A stretch of 64,000 bases of DNA from Bacillus sp. FJAT-52991. GTDB taxonomy: Bacteria; Bacillota; Bacilli; Bacillales; Domibacillaceae. The DNA lies in the NCBI RefSeq assembly GCF_037201805.1, contig NZ_CP147404.1, positions 2,690,001 through 2,754,000 of the forward strand. Direction: 5' to 3'. Both the position numbers and the translations under genes were made by a program. Below, in pieces: positions 1 to 8,866 of this stretch. The notes under the pieces were generated by a model. The model saw only the letters and a list, made by a program, of their open reading frames with translations, ran no database searches and was not told the origin of the DNA. Numbering within the stretch: the first letter of the stretch is position 1; each line of letters begins with the position of its first letter.

Positions 1-71
1 CTAATTCCTGCATTAAATCCATTGATCCTCTTCCTCTCTTTTTTCAATTAGCGTTCAATTTACACAAATAC

Positions 72-101
72 AAAAAACGCCCCTGCCATATGCAGGGACG
101 C
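72..101 (-). terminator. Terminator/antiterminator hairpin of the tyrS T-box leader
   Basis: A 9-bp stem (78-86 with 92-100) around a short loop is followed on the minus strand by a U-run. It lies directly after the conserved T-box motif, as expected for the regulated terminator of a T-box leader whose gene is beyond the left edge. Confidence 0.85.
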
Positions 102-327
102 TATATTTATGCGCGGTACCACCCAAGCTTGAGAAATAAATATTTCTCCACTTCATTTGAATAACGGCTAAGACCGTTTGCTGCTACTAAAAGATTCACA
201 GCAAAAGCTACAGGGGGTAATTCATTCAACTATTTGTACTGGTTCTCACCAACCACCAGCTCTCTGAACAACAGGGATAGCGAACTACTCAATCCTATCA
301 ACGCTTTACGTGTATTTAAATGTTATA
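72..327 (-). promoter_or_regulatory. T-box riboswitch leader, probably of tyrS
   Basis: Reading the minus strand, the invariant T-box sequence GGGTGGTACCGCG is at 112-124. A stem I with an AGAGAG element and GGTTGGTGAGAACC apical sequence lies at about 240-270. After the stem I loop the specifier region reads GAATTACCCC. A UAC (Tyr) codon fits at 217-219, although UUA overlaps it by two bases. B. subtilis has tyrS next to acsA, so Tyr is the likely amino acid. Uncharged tRNA-Tyr would stabilise the antiterminator and let transcription run leftward out of the window. Confidence 0.85.
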
Positions 328-333
328 CCTCAT

Positions 334-363
334 ATTGTAAACAAAGAACTTAGATAATGTCAA
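334..363 (-). promoter_or_regulatory. SigA promoter of the tyrS T-box transcript
   Basis: Minus strand: TTGACA (358-363), an 18-bp spacer, and TACAAT (334-339). Transcription would start near 327 and read into the T-box leader. Confidence 0.7.
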
Positions 364-394
364 ACAAGTTTTTTCAACTGTCAAATAACCGATC

Positions 395-428
395 AAAAAA
401 AGCGACCTACATGGAGGTCACTTTTTTC
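395..428 (-). terminator. Terminator of acsA
   Basis: AAGTGACCTCC and its complement form a hairpin flanked by A- and T-runs, ending 6 bp past the acsA stop. It can work in both directions. Confidence 0.85.
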
Positions 429-433
429 CGGTA

Positions 434-2152
434 TTAGTCTTCCATAGTAGATAGGTCGCCTGTCGGAAGATCAAGTTCCCAAGCTTTTAGGACGCGACGC
501 ATAATTTTTCCGCTGCGAGTTTTTGGCAGTTTATCACGGAATTCAATTTCGCGCGGCGCGGCATGAGCAGCTAAGCCAGTTTTTACAAATTGGCGAATAT
601 CTTCCTTCAATTCATCAGAAGGTTCATAGCCGTCAATTAGTGCGATAAAAGCTTTAATGATTTCTCCTCGAACAGGATCAGGTTTACCAATTACCCCTGC
701 TTCTGCAATGGCTGGATGTTCAATAAGCTTACTTTCGACTTCAAATGGACCGACACGCTCGCCCGCAGTCATAATGACATCATCGACACGGCCTTGGAAC
801 CAGAAGTACCCATCTTCATCCATATAAGCAGAATCACCCGAAACATACCAGTCACCTGGCATAAAATAAGATTCATATTTTTCCGGATTATTCCATACAG
901 AGACCATCATAGACGGCCACCCTTTTTTAATCGCTAAATTCCCCATTCGATTCGGCGGAAGCTCATTGCCTTGATCATCAACAATCGCTGCCTTCACTCC
1001 AGGAATTGGTTTCCCCATCGATCCAGGTCTAATGTCTATGCAAGGATAGTTACAAATCACTTGTGCCCCTGTTTCAGTCATCCACCATGTATCATGAATG
1101 CGCAGATCAAACACTTTTGCTCCCCAACGTACCACTTCTGGATTCAACGGTTCCCCGACGCTTAAAATATGACGAAGTGAGCTCAAATCGAACTTCTTCA
1201 CCAATTCATCGCCAGCACCCATCAACATCCGGAAAGCAGTTGGTGCACTATACCAAACAGTCACTCCATAATCCTCAAGTGTTTTGTACCAGTTTTCCGG
1301 ACTAAATCGACCACCGACGACGACATTCGTTGTCCCTGTTAACCAAGGTCCGAAGATACCATAAGCTGTACCTGTGACCCAACCTGGATCGGCTGTGCAC
1401 CAATACACATCATTCTCTTGCAGATCAAGCACCCATTTAGCTGTTTGATATTGCTGAACCATCGCTCGATGAACATGCAAAATCCCTTTCGGCTTCCCTG
1501 TAGAACCTGATGTGTAATGTAAAATCATCCCGTCATCAAGGTCCATCCACTCCACTTCGAATGAACGATCAGCATTCTTCATTTTTGCTTTAAAATCAAC
1601 AAACCTTCCTTCTGCTTGTACATGATCCCCAACAAGGAAAATTGTTTTTAAAGCAGGCAGTTCCGCTACAGGCACACGCTCTAATAGTTCCGGTGTTGTT
1701 ACCAGCACCTTTGCCTCACTATCTTCTAAACGATCACGAACGGCTCCTTCCATAAAGGCTTCAAATAATGGACCAACAATAGCCCCTGCTTTAATCGCCC
1801 CGAGTACAGTAAAGTAAAGCTCTGGTGAACGCGGCATAAAGACAAATACACGATCCCCTTTTGTAACATCCCCAAACTGCTTCAGTACATTCGCTGCTTG
1901 ATTCGAATAATCCCTCATGTGTTCAAACGTGTATGTCTCCTCACGATCAGCATCACGATAATACAAAGCTACTTGGTCTTTCCGCTCGGACGAAGCATGG
2001 CGGTCAATCGCTTCATAGGCAATGTTTACTTTTCCGGTTTCTGCCCAAGAAAAGTGCTGTTCAGTTTCCTTCCAATCAAAAGACGAGTACACCTCATCAT
2101 AGTTTTTCAGGTTAAAATGTCCTGCTTTAACTGTTAGCGCTTCCAATTTCAT
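434..2152 (-). CDS. acsA: Acetyl-coenzyme A synthetase AcsA
   Basis: AcsA activates acetate to acetyl-CoA through acetyl-AMP in the cytoplasm. The 572-residue protein is an ANL-family adenylating enzyme. The AMP-binding loop TSGSTGKPKG lies at residues 214-223. The C-terminal catalytic lysine is K549 in the motif RSGKIMRR, the same residue number at which B. subtilis AcsA is reversibly acetylated. Its regulators AcuA (acetyltransferase) and AcuC (deacetylase) are encoded divergently next door. The start is an ATG behind AAAGGGGAG. A promoter and a cre box lie upstream, so catabolite control is expected. Length matches the family and nothing looks broken. Confidence 0.97.
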   Translation of the reverse strand: MKLEALTVKAGHFNLKNYDEVYSSFDWKETEQHFSWAETGKVNIAYEAIDRHASSERKDQVALYYRDADREETYTFEHMRDYSNQAANVLKQFGDVTKGDRVFVFMPRSPELYFTVLGAIKAGAIVGPLFEAFMEGAVRDRLEDSEAKVLVTTPELLERVPVAELPALKTIFLVGDHVQAEGRFVDFKAKMKNADRSFEVEWMDLDDGMILHYTSGSTGKPKGILHVHRAMVQQYQTAKWVLDLQENDVYWCTADPGWVTGTAYGIFGPWLTGTTNVVVGGRFSPENWYKTLEDYGVTVWYSAPTAFRMLMGAGDELVKKFDLSSLRHILSVGEPLNPEVVRWGAKVFDLRIHDTWWMTETGAQVICNYPCIDIRPGSMGKPIPGVKAAIVDDQGNELPPNRMGNLAIKKGWPSMMVSVWNNPEKYESYFMPGDWYVSGDSAYMDEDGYFWFQGRVDDVIMTAGERVGPFEVESKLIEHPAIAEAGVIGKPDPVRGEIIKAFIALIDGYEPSDELKEDIRQFVKTGLAAHAAPREIEFRDKLPKTRSGKIMRRVLKAWELDLPTGDLSTMED

Positions 2153-2194
2153 TGACCGACTCCCCTTTATGTAAGAATATGTTTCTATGATACT

Positions 2195-2223
2195 ATATTA
2201 TTTGGGTTTTCTCAATTTTTCAA
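2195..2223 (-). promoter_or_regulatory. SigA promoter of acsA
   Basis: Minus strand TTGAAA (2218-2223), a 17-bp spacer and TAATAT (2195-2200). It lies about 40-70 bp before the acsA start. Confidence 0.55.
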
Positions 2224-2274
2224 CAATTTTTATTTCAAAAAAATAACATCCTCTTCCAATATACGAAAAATTAT

Positions 2275-2291
2275 ATGAAAACGCTTTACAT
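2275..2291. promoter_or_regulatory. cre box (CcpA operator) between acsA and acuA
   Basis: ATGAAAACGCTTTACAT fits the catabolite-responsive element consensus and is nearly palindromic. It overlaps the likely -35 of acuA and lies upstream of the acsA promoter. In B. subtilis both acsA and acuABC are under CcpA control, and ccpA itself is 4 kb away in this window. Confidence 0.8.
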
Positions 2292-2311
2292 ATCCAATTT
2301 TTATGTATAAT
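2285..2311 (+). promoter_or_regulatory. Putative promoter of acuABC
   Basis: A perfect -10 TATAAT is at 2306-2311. The best -35, TTTACA (2285-2290), is only 15 bp away and sits inside the cre box, so CcpA binding should block RNA polymerase. Confidence 0.5.
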
Positions 2312-2343
2312 GAAGATATGGAAATAATCAAGGCGGTGACTAA

Positions 2344-2976
2344 ATGGAACATATAAAAAGGTTTCATTCGACAGAATTAGAAACGAAAGAAGGGACTTTA
2401 ATCATAGAAGGACCTGTTTCTTCAGATGTGTTGGCAGGCATGACCTTTCATGAAGGACTCGTTGCTTTCAGACAGCCTGAACAACAGCATCAAGCCATTG
2501 TAGAGATTGCTGCATTACCTGAAGGACGAATTATTGTTGCAAGAGATGGGAACATCATTGTTGGATATGTCACATTTCTATACCCTGACCCACTAGAACG
2601 CTGGTCAGAGGCCAACCTTGAAAATATGATTGAGCTAGGAGCAATTGAAGTCATCCCCAAATACCGCGGCGCTCATGTCGGAAAAAACTTATTACGCCTT
2701 TCAATGCTTGATGATGCGATGGAAGATTACATCATTATTACCACTGAATATTACTGGCACTGGGACTTGAAAGGAACAGGCCTCAACGTATGGGAATATC
2801 GAAAAATCATGGAAAAAATGATGAATGCTGGCGGCTTAGAATGGTACGCAACCGATGATCCTGAAATTAGCTCTCATCCAGCCAACTGCTTAATGGTACG
2901 CATTGGACAAAGAATCGATCAAGCTTCCATTCAAAAGTTTGACCAAATTCGCTTTATGAATCGCTTCATGTATTAA
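2344..2976 (+). CDS. acuA: Acetoin utilization protein AcuA, protein acetyltransferase
   Basis: AcuA is a GNAT-fold acetyltransferase that inactivates AcsA by acetylating its catalytic lysine. The 210-residue length equals that of B. subtilis AcuA. A GNAT motif-A-like stretch (PKYRGAHVGKNLLRLS) lies about halfway through the protein, and the remainder aligns to the AcuA family from memory. ATG follows AAGGCGGTGA. It is the first gene of acuABC, which diverges from acsA, and acuB follows after a 20-bp gap. Confidence 0.95.
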   Translation: MEHIKRFHSTELETKEGTLIIEGPVSSDVLAGMTFHEGLVAFRQPEQQHQAIVEIAALPEGRIIVARDGNIIVGYVTFLYPDPLERWSEANLENMIELGAIEVIPKYRGAHVGKNLLRLSMLDDAMEDYIIITTEYYWHWDLKGTGLNVWEYRKIMEKMMNAGGLEWYATDDPEISSHPANCLMVRIGQRIDQASIQKFDQIRFMNRFMY

Positions 2977-2996
2977 ATTTAAAGGAGGATGTGACT

Positions 2997-3644
2997 ATGT
3001 TATTAGAAGAGATTATGCAATCGGAAGTACATACACTATCTCCAGATGACCAAATTGGGACTGCTTTAAACCTTTTAAGAAAACAGAAAATTCGCCACAT
3101 TCCTATTCTGGATGAAACAGGACAGCTTGTCGGCCTAGTAACAGATCGCGATGTGAAGGAAGCGACCCCGTCTATTTTACAAAAAGATACAAACGAAAGT
3201 GAACTGAGTAAACCATTAAGTCTCATCATGGAAAAGAATGTGATTACTGGTCATCCGCTGGACTTTGTAGAGGATGCAGCCGCTACGTTATATGAATATG
3301 ATATTAGCTGCTTGCCAATCGTCCAAGGTGGGGAGCTTGTCGGCATCATTACTGAGACAGACGTGTTACATACATTTGTTGAGCTAACCGGAGCAAATCA
3401 GCCAGGTTCAAGAATTGAAGTAAAAGTACCTAACAAACCAGGTATGCTGTTTGAAGTAGTGAATGTACTGAAAAAAAGGCGAGCGAACATTCATAGTGTG
3501 CTTGTTTATCCAGATAAACAAGACGACCAATTCAAAATTGTGGTCCTGCGTGTACGAACAATGAATCCGGTCGGGGTGATTGACGATCTAAAAAAGGAAG
3601 GACATATTGTTCTATGGCCTAATATGCCTGGAGTCTCCCTATGA
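2997..3644 (+). CDS. acuB: AcuB, tandem CBS domain and ACT-like protein
   Basis: This 215-residue protein has two CBS domains (about residues 1-135), with the typical PILDETGQLVGLVTDRD and PIVQGGELVGIITETD segments. An ACT-like C-terminal domain begins around EVKVPNKPGML. Such proteins sense adenine nucleotides or amino acids; the exact role of AcuB in acetoin/acetate use is unknown. The ATG at 2997 has AAAGGAGG at 8 bp, whereas an in-frame GTG at 2991 is too close to it. The last four bases overlap acuC (ATGA), indicating translational coupling. Confidence 0.93.
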   Translation: MLLEEIMQSEVHTLSPDDQIGTALNLLRKQKIRHIPILDETGQLVGLVTDRDVKEATPSILQKDTNESELSKPLSLIMEKNVITGHPLDFVEDAAATLYEYDISCLPIVQGGELVGIITETDVLHTFVELTGANQPGSRIEVKVPNKPGMLFEVVNVLKKRRANIHSVLVYPDKQDDQFKIVVLRVRTMNPVGVIDDLKKEGHIVLWPNMPGVSL

Positions 3645-4798
3645 CAAAACAAGCTGTATTTGTTCATTCGGACCAATTGTTGTCTTATCGCTTTTCAGAA
3701 AATCATCCCTTTAATCAGTTTAGACTTACATTAACGATTGACCTATTAAAAAAAATCAATGCACTTCAAGATGAGGATATCATCCCTCCTCGTATGGCAA
3801 CCGTTGAAGAACTAGAGCTCATTCATGCCCCAGCTTATGTGAAAGCTGTACAACAAGCAAGCCAAGGTCAACTATCGCTCGATGTCGCCGAAGGATATGG
3901 ACTTGGTACAGAGGATACGCCCATCTTTGCCAGCATGCATGAAGCCAGCGCTTTCCTTGTCGGTGGAACATTAACAGCAGCTGACTCGGTCATGCAAGGG
4001 AAAGCGAAGCATGCCCTTCACTTAGGAGGAGGATTACACCATGGCTTCCAAGGTAAGGCTTCGGGCTTTTGCATTTACAATGATAGCTCGGTGGCAATTA
4101 AATATTTACAAGAGAAATATGACGCTAGAGTTCTTTATATCGATACAGATGCGCATCATGGAGACGGTGTTCAATGGTCCTTTTACGATGACCCCAATGT
4201 TTGCACACTCTCCATCCATGAAACGGGCCGCTATTTATTCCCGGGAACAGGAAATGTCAATGAACGTGGACACGGAAAGGGATACGGCTATTCATTCAAT
4301 ATCCCGCTAGATGCTTTTACAGAAGATAAATCATGGCTAGAAGCCTATGAAACTTCCATTTGGGAAGTGGCTGAATTCTTTAAACCAGATGTCATTTTAA
4401 CACAAAATGGAGCCGATTCTCATTATTTCGATCCCCTGACGCATTTATCTGCTACTATGGAGATTTACCGTCGGATCCCACAAGTCTCTCGTGAAATAGC
4501 GAATCAATACTGTAATGGACGCTGGATTGCGGTTGGTGGCGGCGGCTATGACATTTGGCGTGTTGTGCCGCGAGCTTGGTCAAGAATCTGGTTAGAAATG
4601 ACTGAAAACTCTCACTTTTCAGGCCCTTTGCCAGAGCAATGGCTACAGCATTGGCAGACGAAAGCTCCCGTTCAACTTCCCCTCTCATGGGAAGATCCAG
4701 CAAATATGTATCCACCGATTCCGCGCAAACCGGAAATCGAAGAAAAAAATCGAATTGCTTTAAACAAAGCGCTTTATCCGCTGCGCAAAAACGGATAG
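3641..4798 (+). CDS. acuC: AcuC, class I histone-deacetylase-like protein deacetylase
   Basis: AcuC removes the acetyl group from AcsA and reactivates it. The 385-residue protein has the arginase/HDAC fold signatures: HHG with the catalytic histidines H133-H134, the zinc ligands D170 and H172 in DTDAHHGDG, D259 in NGADSH, and the glycine-rich GGGGYD near the C-terminus. All metal ligands are present, so it should be active. The start overlaps acuB by 4 bp. The operon ends at a hairpin shared with motS. Confidence 0.96.
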   Translation: MTKQAVFVHSDQLLSYRFSENHPFNQFRLTLTIDLLKKINALQDEDIIPPRMATVEELELIHAPAYVKAVQQASQGQLSLDVAEGYGLGTEDTPIFASMHEASAFLVGGTLTAADSVMQGKAKHALHLGGGLHHGFQGKASGFCIYNDSSVAIKYLQEKYDARVLYIDTDAHHGDGVQWSFYDDPNVCTLSIHETGRYLFPGTGNVNERGHGKGYGYSFNIPLDAFTEDKSWLEAYETSIWEVAEFFKPDVILTQNGADSHYFDPLTHLSATMEIYRRIPQVSREIANQYCNGRWIAVGGGGYDIWRVVPRAWSRIWLEMTENSHFSGPLPEQWLQHWQTKAPVQLPLSWEDPANMYPPIPRKPEIEEKNRIALNKALYPLRKNG

Positions 4799-4815
4799 TT
4801 CATCTATATCTATAC

Positions 4816-4877
4816 AAAAAAGCTGACTCTCCCAAACTCTAGCCGCTAACATGAGTGTTGGGAAGTCAGCTCTTTTC
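4816..4877. terminator. Bidirectional terminator between acuC and motS
   Basis: AAAAAAGCTGACT and AGTCAGCTCTTTT form a long stem with T-runs on both strands, between the convergent acuC and motS. Confidence 0.85.
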
Positions 4878-5595
4878 ATTCGCTTTCTGTATATTTCGGG
4901 TCAGTAATGATAATCTCGACTCGTCGGTTTTTTTGCATATTCTCAGCACTTGTATTAGGCACAAGCGGTCTTGTGTCTCCGTAACCAACTGCGATAAATT
5001 GCTTGGGATCAATATCATGATTATCGCTTAAAAAGCGAATCACACTGCTTGCTCGAGCGCTTGAAAGCTCCCAGTTCGAAGGATAATAAGTATTTTGAAT
5101 CGGACGGTTGTCAGTATGTCCTTCTACTTTAATAATATTCGGCTTCGTTTCAAGCATTTTACCAATCTCATTTAAAAAAGGATAGGCTTCTTCTACAACG
5201 ACAGCATCTGCTGTCTCAAAAAGAATTTTCTCTTGTAGAACAAGAACGACTCCTCGTTCCGTTCGTGTAGCTGTTGCCACATCCTCTAGTCCATGTTCCT
5301 TTAAATACTGTTGCACTTCTTTCGCTAGCTTACTCAGCGAATCTTCTTCTTTCTGCGCTTGCTCTTTCTTCATTTCCTCCGATGGATATTCTCCAGGAAC
5401 GATAGAAGATTGATTGTCAAACATGGCTTGTTGTTTAAATGACTGAGCCATTGCTTTAAATTTAACAATATCAATTTGCGACATCGAAAATAATAAAATA
5501 AAGAACACAAGAACAAGTGTGACAAGGTCAGCAAACGTCACCATCCACTTCGGTGAACCTTTTGGTTGTTTAGGCGGACGACGTTTGATCATCAT
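4876..5595 (-). CDS. motS: Flagellar stator protein MotS (sodium-type MotB homologue)
   Basis: MotS is the peptidoglycan-anchored B subunit of the flagellar stator. The 239-residue protein has one transmembrane helix (about 21-39) containing the essential ion-binding aspartate D23 in TFADLVTL. Valine 30 follows in the LVFF segment, where sodium-type MotS has Val and proton-type MotB tends to have Leu. A coiled linker with [10 protein letters not shown] leads to an OmpA-like peptidoglycan-binding domain ([31 protein letters not shown]). The start overlaps the motP stop by 4 bp. Sodium coupling is inferred from family and residues. Confidence 0.93.
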   Translation of the reverse strand: MMIKRRPPKQPKGSPKWMVTFADLVTLVLVFFILLFSMSQIDIVKFKAMAQSFKQQAMFDNQSSIVPGEYPSEEMKKEQAQKEEDSLSKLAKEVQQYLKEHGLEDVATATRTERGVVLVLQEKILFETADAVVVEEAYPFLNEIGKMLETKPNIIKVEGHTDNRPIQNTYYPSNWELSSARASSVIRFLSDNHDIDPKQFIAVGYGDTRPLVPNTSAENMQKNRRVEIIITDPKYTESE

Positions 5596-6401
5596 GCTTC
5601 GATCGCCTCACTTGAGCCTAATTTTCCGCTTGCTTTTCTTTCTTCAGTCGATAAGAAGGCCGTCAGCTTTTCTTGTAAAATCTTAGGGTTTTGCCCTGTC
5701 TGTACACCGACAACACCTTCTATGATGATCTGACGATAGAACACTTCATTCTCCGTTTTTAACTCTAACTTCGATGCCATCGGTAAAAACACAAGATTGG
5801 CAAGCAACGAACCATAGAGGGTGGTGATTAGTGCCACCGCCATATCGGGTCCTAATGACGTCGGGTCATTTAAATTTTTTAACATTAAAACTAGCCCAAT
5901 TAATGTACCGATCATTCCCCAAGCCGGAGCATATTCACCGGCTTTTTCCAATAAACTTCTTCCTTTGCGATGACGCTCCTCAAGAGCGATAATCTCTGCA
6001 TTCATAATATCAACTAACATTTCTTGTTCAATTCCGTCTACTGCTAGTAGGATGCCTTTTTTCAAAAACTCATCTTTCTCCTCATAAAGGCCTGCCTCAA
6101 GAGATAATAAACCTTCACGCCGAGCCTTTTCAGACAATTTCACAAAGCGTTGAATCAATCCTTCTAAATCGGTTTCTTCCTGCCGAAAAGCCTGTCCCAT
6201 GACCATAAACATGTGTTTAATATCTTTCAATGGGAAATTGATCAGTAAAGCAGCGAATACTCCACCGAAGACAATTAGTATTGAGGGTAAATGCAGAAAG
6301 GATGCGAACCCCTCGACACCTCCGCTTGTAATGACAGCAAAGGCTATTAGAATGAATCCGATAACAATTCCTATTGGTGTCAGTGCATCAAACTTTTTCA
6401 T
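5592..6401 (-). CDS. motP: Flagellar stator protein MotP (MotA homologue)
   Basis: MotP is the A subunit of the stator that couples ion flow to flagellar torque. The 269-residue protein has four membrane helices (about 7-25, 38-55, 155-173 and 188-208) and a large cytoplasmic loop between helices 2 and 3 rich in charged residues. The [13 protein letters not shown] segment is typical of the MotA/TolQ/ExbB family. Position directly after ccpA matches the B. subtilis ccpA-motPS operon. The gap to ccpA is 54 bp without a terminator, so cotranscription is likely. ATG follows GGGGAGGA. Confidence 0.94.
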   Translation of the reverse strand: MKKFDALTPIGIVIGFILIAFAVITSGGVEGFASFLHLPSILIVFGGVFAALLINFPLKDIKHMFMVMGQAFRQEETDLEGLIQRFVKLSEKARREGLLSLEAGLYEEKDEFLKKGILLAVDGIEQEMLVDIMNAEIIALEERHRKGRSLLEKAGEYAPAWGMIGTLIGLVLMLKNLNDPTSLGPDMAVALITTLYGSLLANLVFLPMASKLELKTENEVFYRQIIIEGVVGVQTGQNPKILQEKLTAFLSTEERKASGKLGSSEAIEA

Positions 6402-6455
6402 TGTTCCTCCCCTGTGAAAGCATACTTCTACCTATCTTTAATATCGGTGGAAAAT

Positions 6456-7454
6456 CTACTTTGTTGACCCTCTTTTTTCAATTCGATGCGGCAGGACAAC
6501 GATCGAACTTTCTACCTCTTCCTTATTCATATATTTAGTTAACAACCTCATCGCTACGGCACCGATATCATACAATGGCTGTATCACAGACGTGAGCTGT
6601 GGTCGTACCATTAAAGACAGGCGAGAGCTATCGAAGCTAATAATTTCAAGGTCATCTGGAATCTTGACTCCACTATCTTGTGCTCCATGCACGACACCTA
6701 GCGCCATTTCATCGTTATTAACAAATACTGCTGTTGGTTTAGACGATAGTTGCTGAATCTTTGTCCACGCTTCTAATCCAGAATCGTACGTATAATCACC
6801 TTCAATGATGAATTCTTCTTCTACTGGCAAACCAGCTTCCATGAGCGCTTTCTTATATCCTTTAATCACATACTCTTTGTTGATCGTATCGTTTAAAGGA
6901 CTGGCTACATAGGCAATTTGCTTATGTCCTTCATCAATCAGTAACTTCACTGCATCGTATGCTGCTGCTTCGTAATTAGTATTAACAGAAGGAATTTGTC
7001 CGGACAATTCAACCGATCCAGCTAATACGACCGGCACTGGTGAACGTTTAAATTCTTCCACATGTTCCTCTGTAATTTGACTTCCCATAAACACAAGCCC
7101 ATCCACTTGCTTACCAAGCATCGTATTAATTAAGTGAAGCTCTTTATCCTTGTTTTGATCCGAGTTGCTTAAGATAATATTATACTTATACATCGTCGCA
7201 ACATCCTCAATCCCCCTCGCTAATTCCGCATAAAAAATATTCGAAATATCAGGGATGATCACACCAACTGTCGTCGTCTTCTTGCTAGCGAGTCCACGCG
7301 CTACCGCATTTGGGCGATAACCAAGTCGCTCAATCACATCAAGTACTTTCTTTCTTGTCGCTGGTTTCACGTTTGGATTCCCATTAACCACGCGGGAAAC
7401 TGTCGCCATTGATACATTGGCCTCTCTTGCTACATCATATATAGTGACATTCAT
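6456..7454 (-). CDS. ccpA: Catabolite control protein A (LacI/GalR family)
   Basis: CcpA is the global carbon catabolite regulator that binds cre sites together with HPr-Ser46-P. The 332-residue protein has an N-terminal LacI-type helix-turn-helix ([20 protein letters not shown]), the hinge [12 protein letters not shown], and a periplasmic-binding-protein-like effector domain. Similarity to B. subtilis CcpA is very high in the DNA-binding part. An in-frame ATG four codons earlier lies too close to the AAAGGAGA site and is not found in homologues, so the second ATG is chosen. A cre target lies 4 kb away at acsA/acuA. Confidence 0.96.
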   Translation of the reverse strand: MNVTIYDVAREANVSMATVSRVVNGNPNVKPATRKKVLDVIERLGYRPNAVARGLASKKTTTVGVIIPDISNIFYAELARGIEDVATMYKYNIILSNSDQNKDKELHLINTMLGKQVDGLVFMGSQITEEHVEEFKRSPVPVVLAGSVELSGQIPSVNTNYEAAAYDAVKLLIDEGHKQIAYVASPLNDTINKEYVIKGYKKALMEAGLPVEEEFIIEGDYTYDSGLEAWTKIQQLSSKPTAVFVNNDEMALGVVHGAQDSGVKIPDDLEIISFDSSRLSLMVRPQLTSVIQPLYDIGAVAMRLLTKYMNKEEVESSIVVLPHRIEKRGSTK

Positions 7455-7501
7455 AATTTTTAACATTCTCCTTTAATCATTCTTTCTTCTCTATATTAAC
7501 G

Positions 7502-7531
7502 AAAAAAAACTCCTGTGAAAACACAGGAGTT
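7502..7531 (-). terminator. Terminator of aroA
   Basis: AACTCCTGTG / CACAGGAGTT stem with a 4-base loop and a run of eight T on the minus strand, overlapping the aroA stop. It separates aroA from ccpA, which therefore needs its own promoter or read-through. Confidence 0.88.
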
Positions 7532-8615
7532 ATGCTTTTACAGGAATTGCTTTCACAATTTCCTTATAAAATTCATCAAATTGTTGCAAATTCATTTGTT
7601 GAGCGGAGTCAGACAAGGCAACAGCTGGGTCTGGATGCACTTCTGCCATGACACCATCAGCACCGATCGCAAGGGCTGCTTTCGCTGTTGGGATTAACAG
7701 ATCCCGTCTACCTGTTGAATGAGTGACATCAACAAACACTGGTAAGTGCGTCTCTTGCTTCAAAATTGGTACCGCTGAAATATCCAATGTATTTCTCGTT
7801 GCACGCTCGTACGTACGAATTCCACGTTCACAAAGCATAATTTGATCATTCCCGCGAGAGATGATGTATTCAGCTGCATTAATAAATTCTTCAATCGTTG
7901 CCGCTAAACCTCGTTTTAATAAGACTGGCTTTTTCACTTCTCCAGCCGCTTTCAATAATTCAAAGTTTTGCATATTACGTGCCCCGATTTGAATGACATC
8001 AATGTAGTCACAAGCAAGCTCAATATCAGCAGGATTTACGATTTCACTAACAACAGCTAAATCGAATTCATCTGCTACTCTCTTTAAAATTTTCAATCCT
8101 TCTACCCCAAGGCCTTGGAAGTCATAAGGAGACGTACGAGGTTTGAAAGCACCTCCACGAATTAACTTTAAGCCTTTATCTTTAATCGCTTGCGCCACTT
8201 GAGCTACTTGTTCATACGATTCTACCGCACAAGGACCAAACACAAATGTTGGTGCTCCTTTACCAACTTCCTCCCCACGAATCTCAACGATTGTATCTTC
8301 CGGTTTCTTTTTCCGAGAAACAAGAAGGGCTTTACGATGGTCATCTTGTTGAAGCTCAAGTCCTGCTTTGAAAATTTCTTTGAACAAATGTTCAACGGTA
8401 GACGTTTCGAAAGGACCGTCGTTGCTTTCAATAATCTTATTTAACATCGCTCGTTCACGAACGGGATCATATCGATTAACACCTTGCTTTTCTTTTACAC
8501 GTCCAATCTCTTGAACTAATGTAGCACGCTCGCTGATCAATTTTAATAACTCCACATTCATCTCGTCAACACGTTGTCTCAACTGATCTAATTCTTGGTT
8601 ACTCACATTCCTCAT
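7530..8615 (-). CDS. aroA: Bifunctional chorismate mutase / DAHP synthase
   Basis: This enzyme condenses phosphoenolpyruvate and erythrose-4-phosphate to DAHP, the first step of the shikimate pathway. The N-terminal AroQ chorismate-mutase domain (about residues 1-85, [20 protein letters not shown]) serves as the regulatory domain. The DAHP synthase barrel fills residues 95-361, with [27 protein letters not shown] and [12 protein letters not shown]. The length of 361 fits the B. subtilis AroA (AroG) type. It stands alone between ccpA and a divergent actin-fold gene. Confidence 0.96.
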   Translation of the reverse strand: MRNVSNQELDQLRQRVDEMNVELLKLISERATLVQEIGRVKEKQGVNRYDPVRERAMLNKIIESNDGPFETSTVEHLFKEIFKAGLELQQDDHRKALLVSRKKKPEDTIVEIRGEEVGKGAPTFVFGPCAVESYEQVAQVAQAIKDKGLKLIRGGAFKPRTSPYDFQGLGVEGLKILKRVADEFDLAVVSEIVNPADIELACDYIDVIQIGARNMQNFELLKAAGEVKKPVLLKRGLAATIEEFINAAEYIISRGNDQIMLCERGIRTYERATRNTLDISAVPILKQETHLPVFVDVTHSTGRRDLLIPTAKAALAIGADGVMAEVHPDPAVALSDSAQQMNLQQFDEFYKEIVKAIPVKA

Positions 8616-8866
8616 CCTTCCATCTTGTTGATTTTGTAATTTTCAAACAACTAGTAATTGAATTCCCCCAACAGCTAGCCCTCTGCTCTTTTTATGAAAG
8701 AATCATAAAAGACCATATTAGAATGGGTCATTTTGTTATATATTTTATATATTAGGGACTATTATAAAACAAAGATATTAAAATGTCACGAAAAAGTTAC
8801 TTCAATCGTTAAACGCTTTTAAGCATTAAAGTAAAAAAGTAAACATTAAGAAGCAGGTGATTCATT

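Noticed and set aside
8805-8830. cre-like TTAAACGCTTTTAAG upstream of the FtsA-like gene
   Set aside because: The outer TG and CA positions of the cre consensus do not match; only the central CG and flanking A/T fit.
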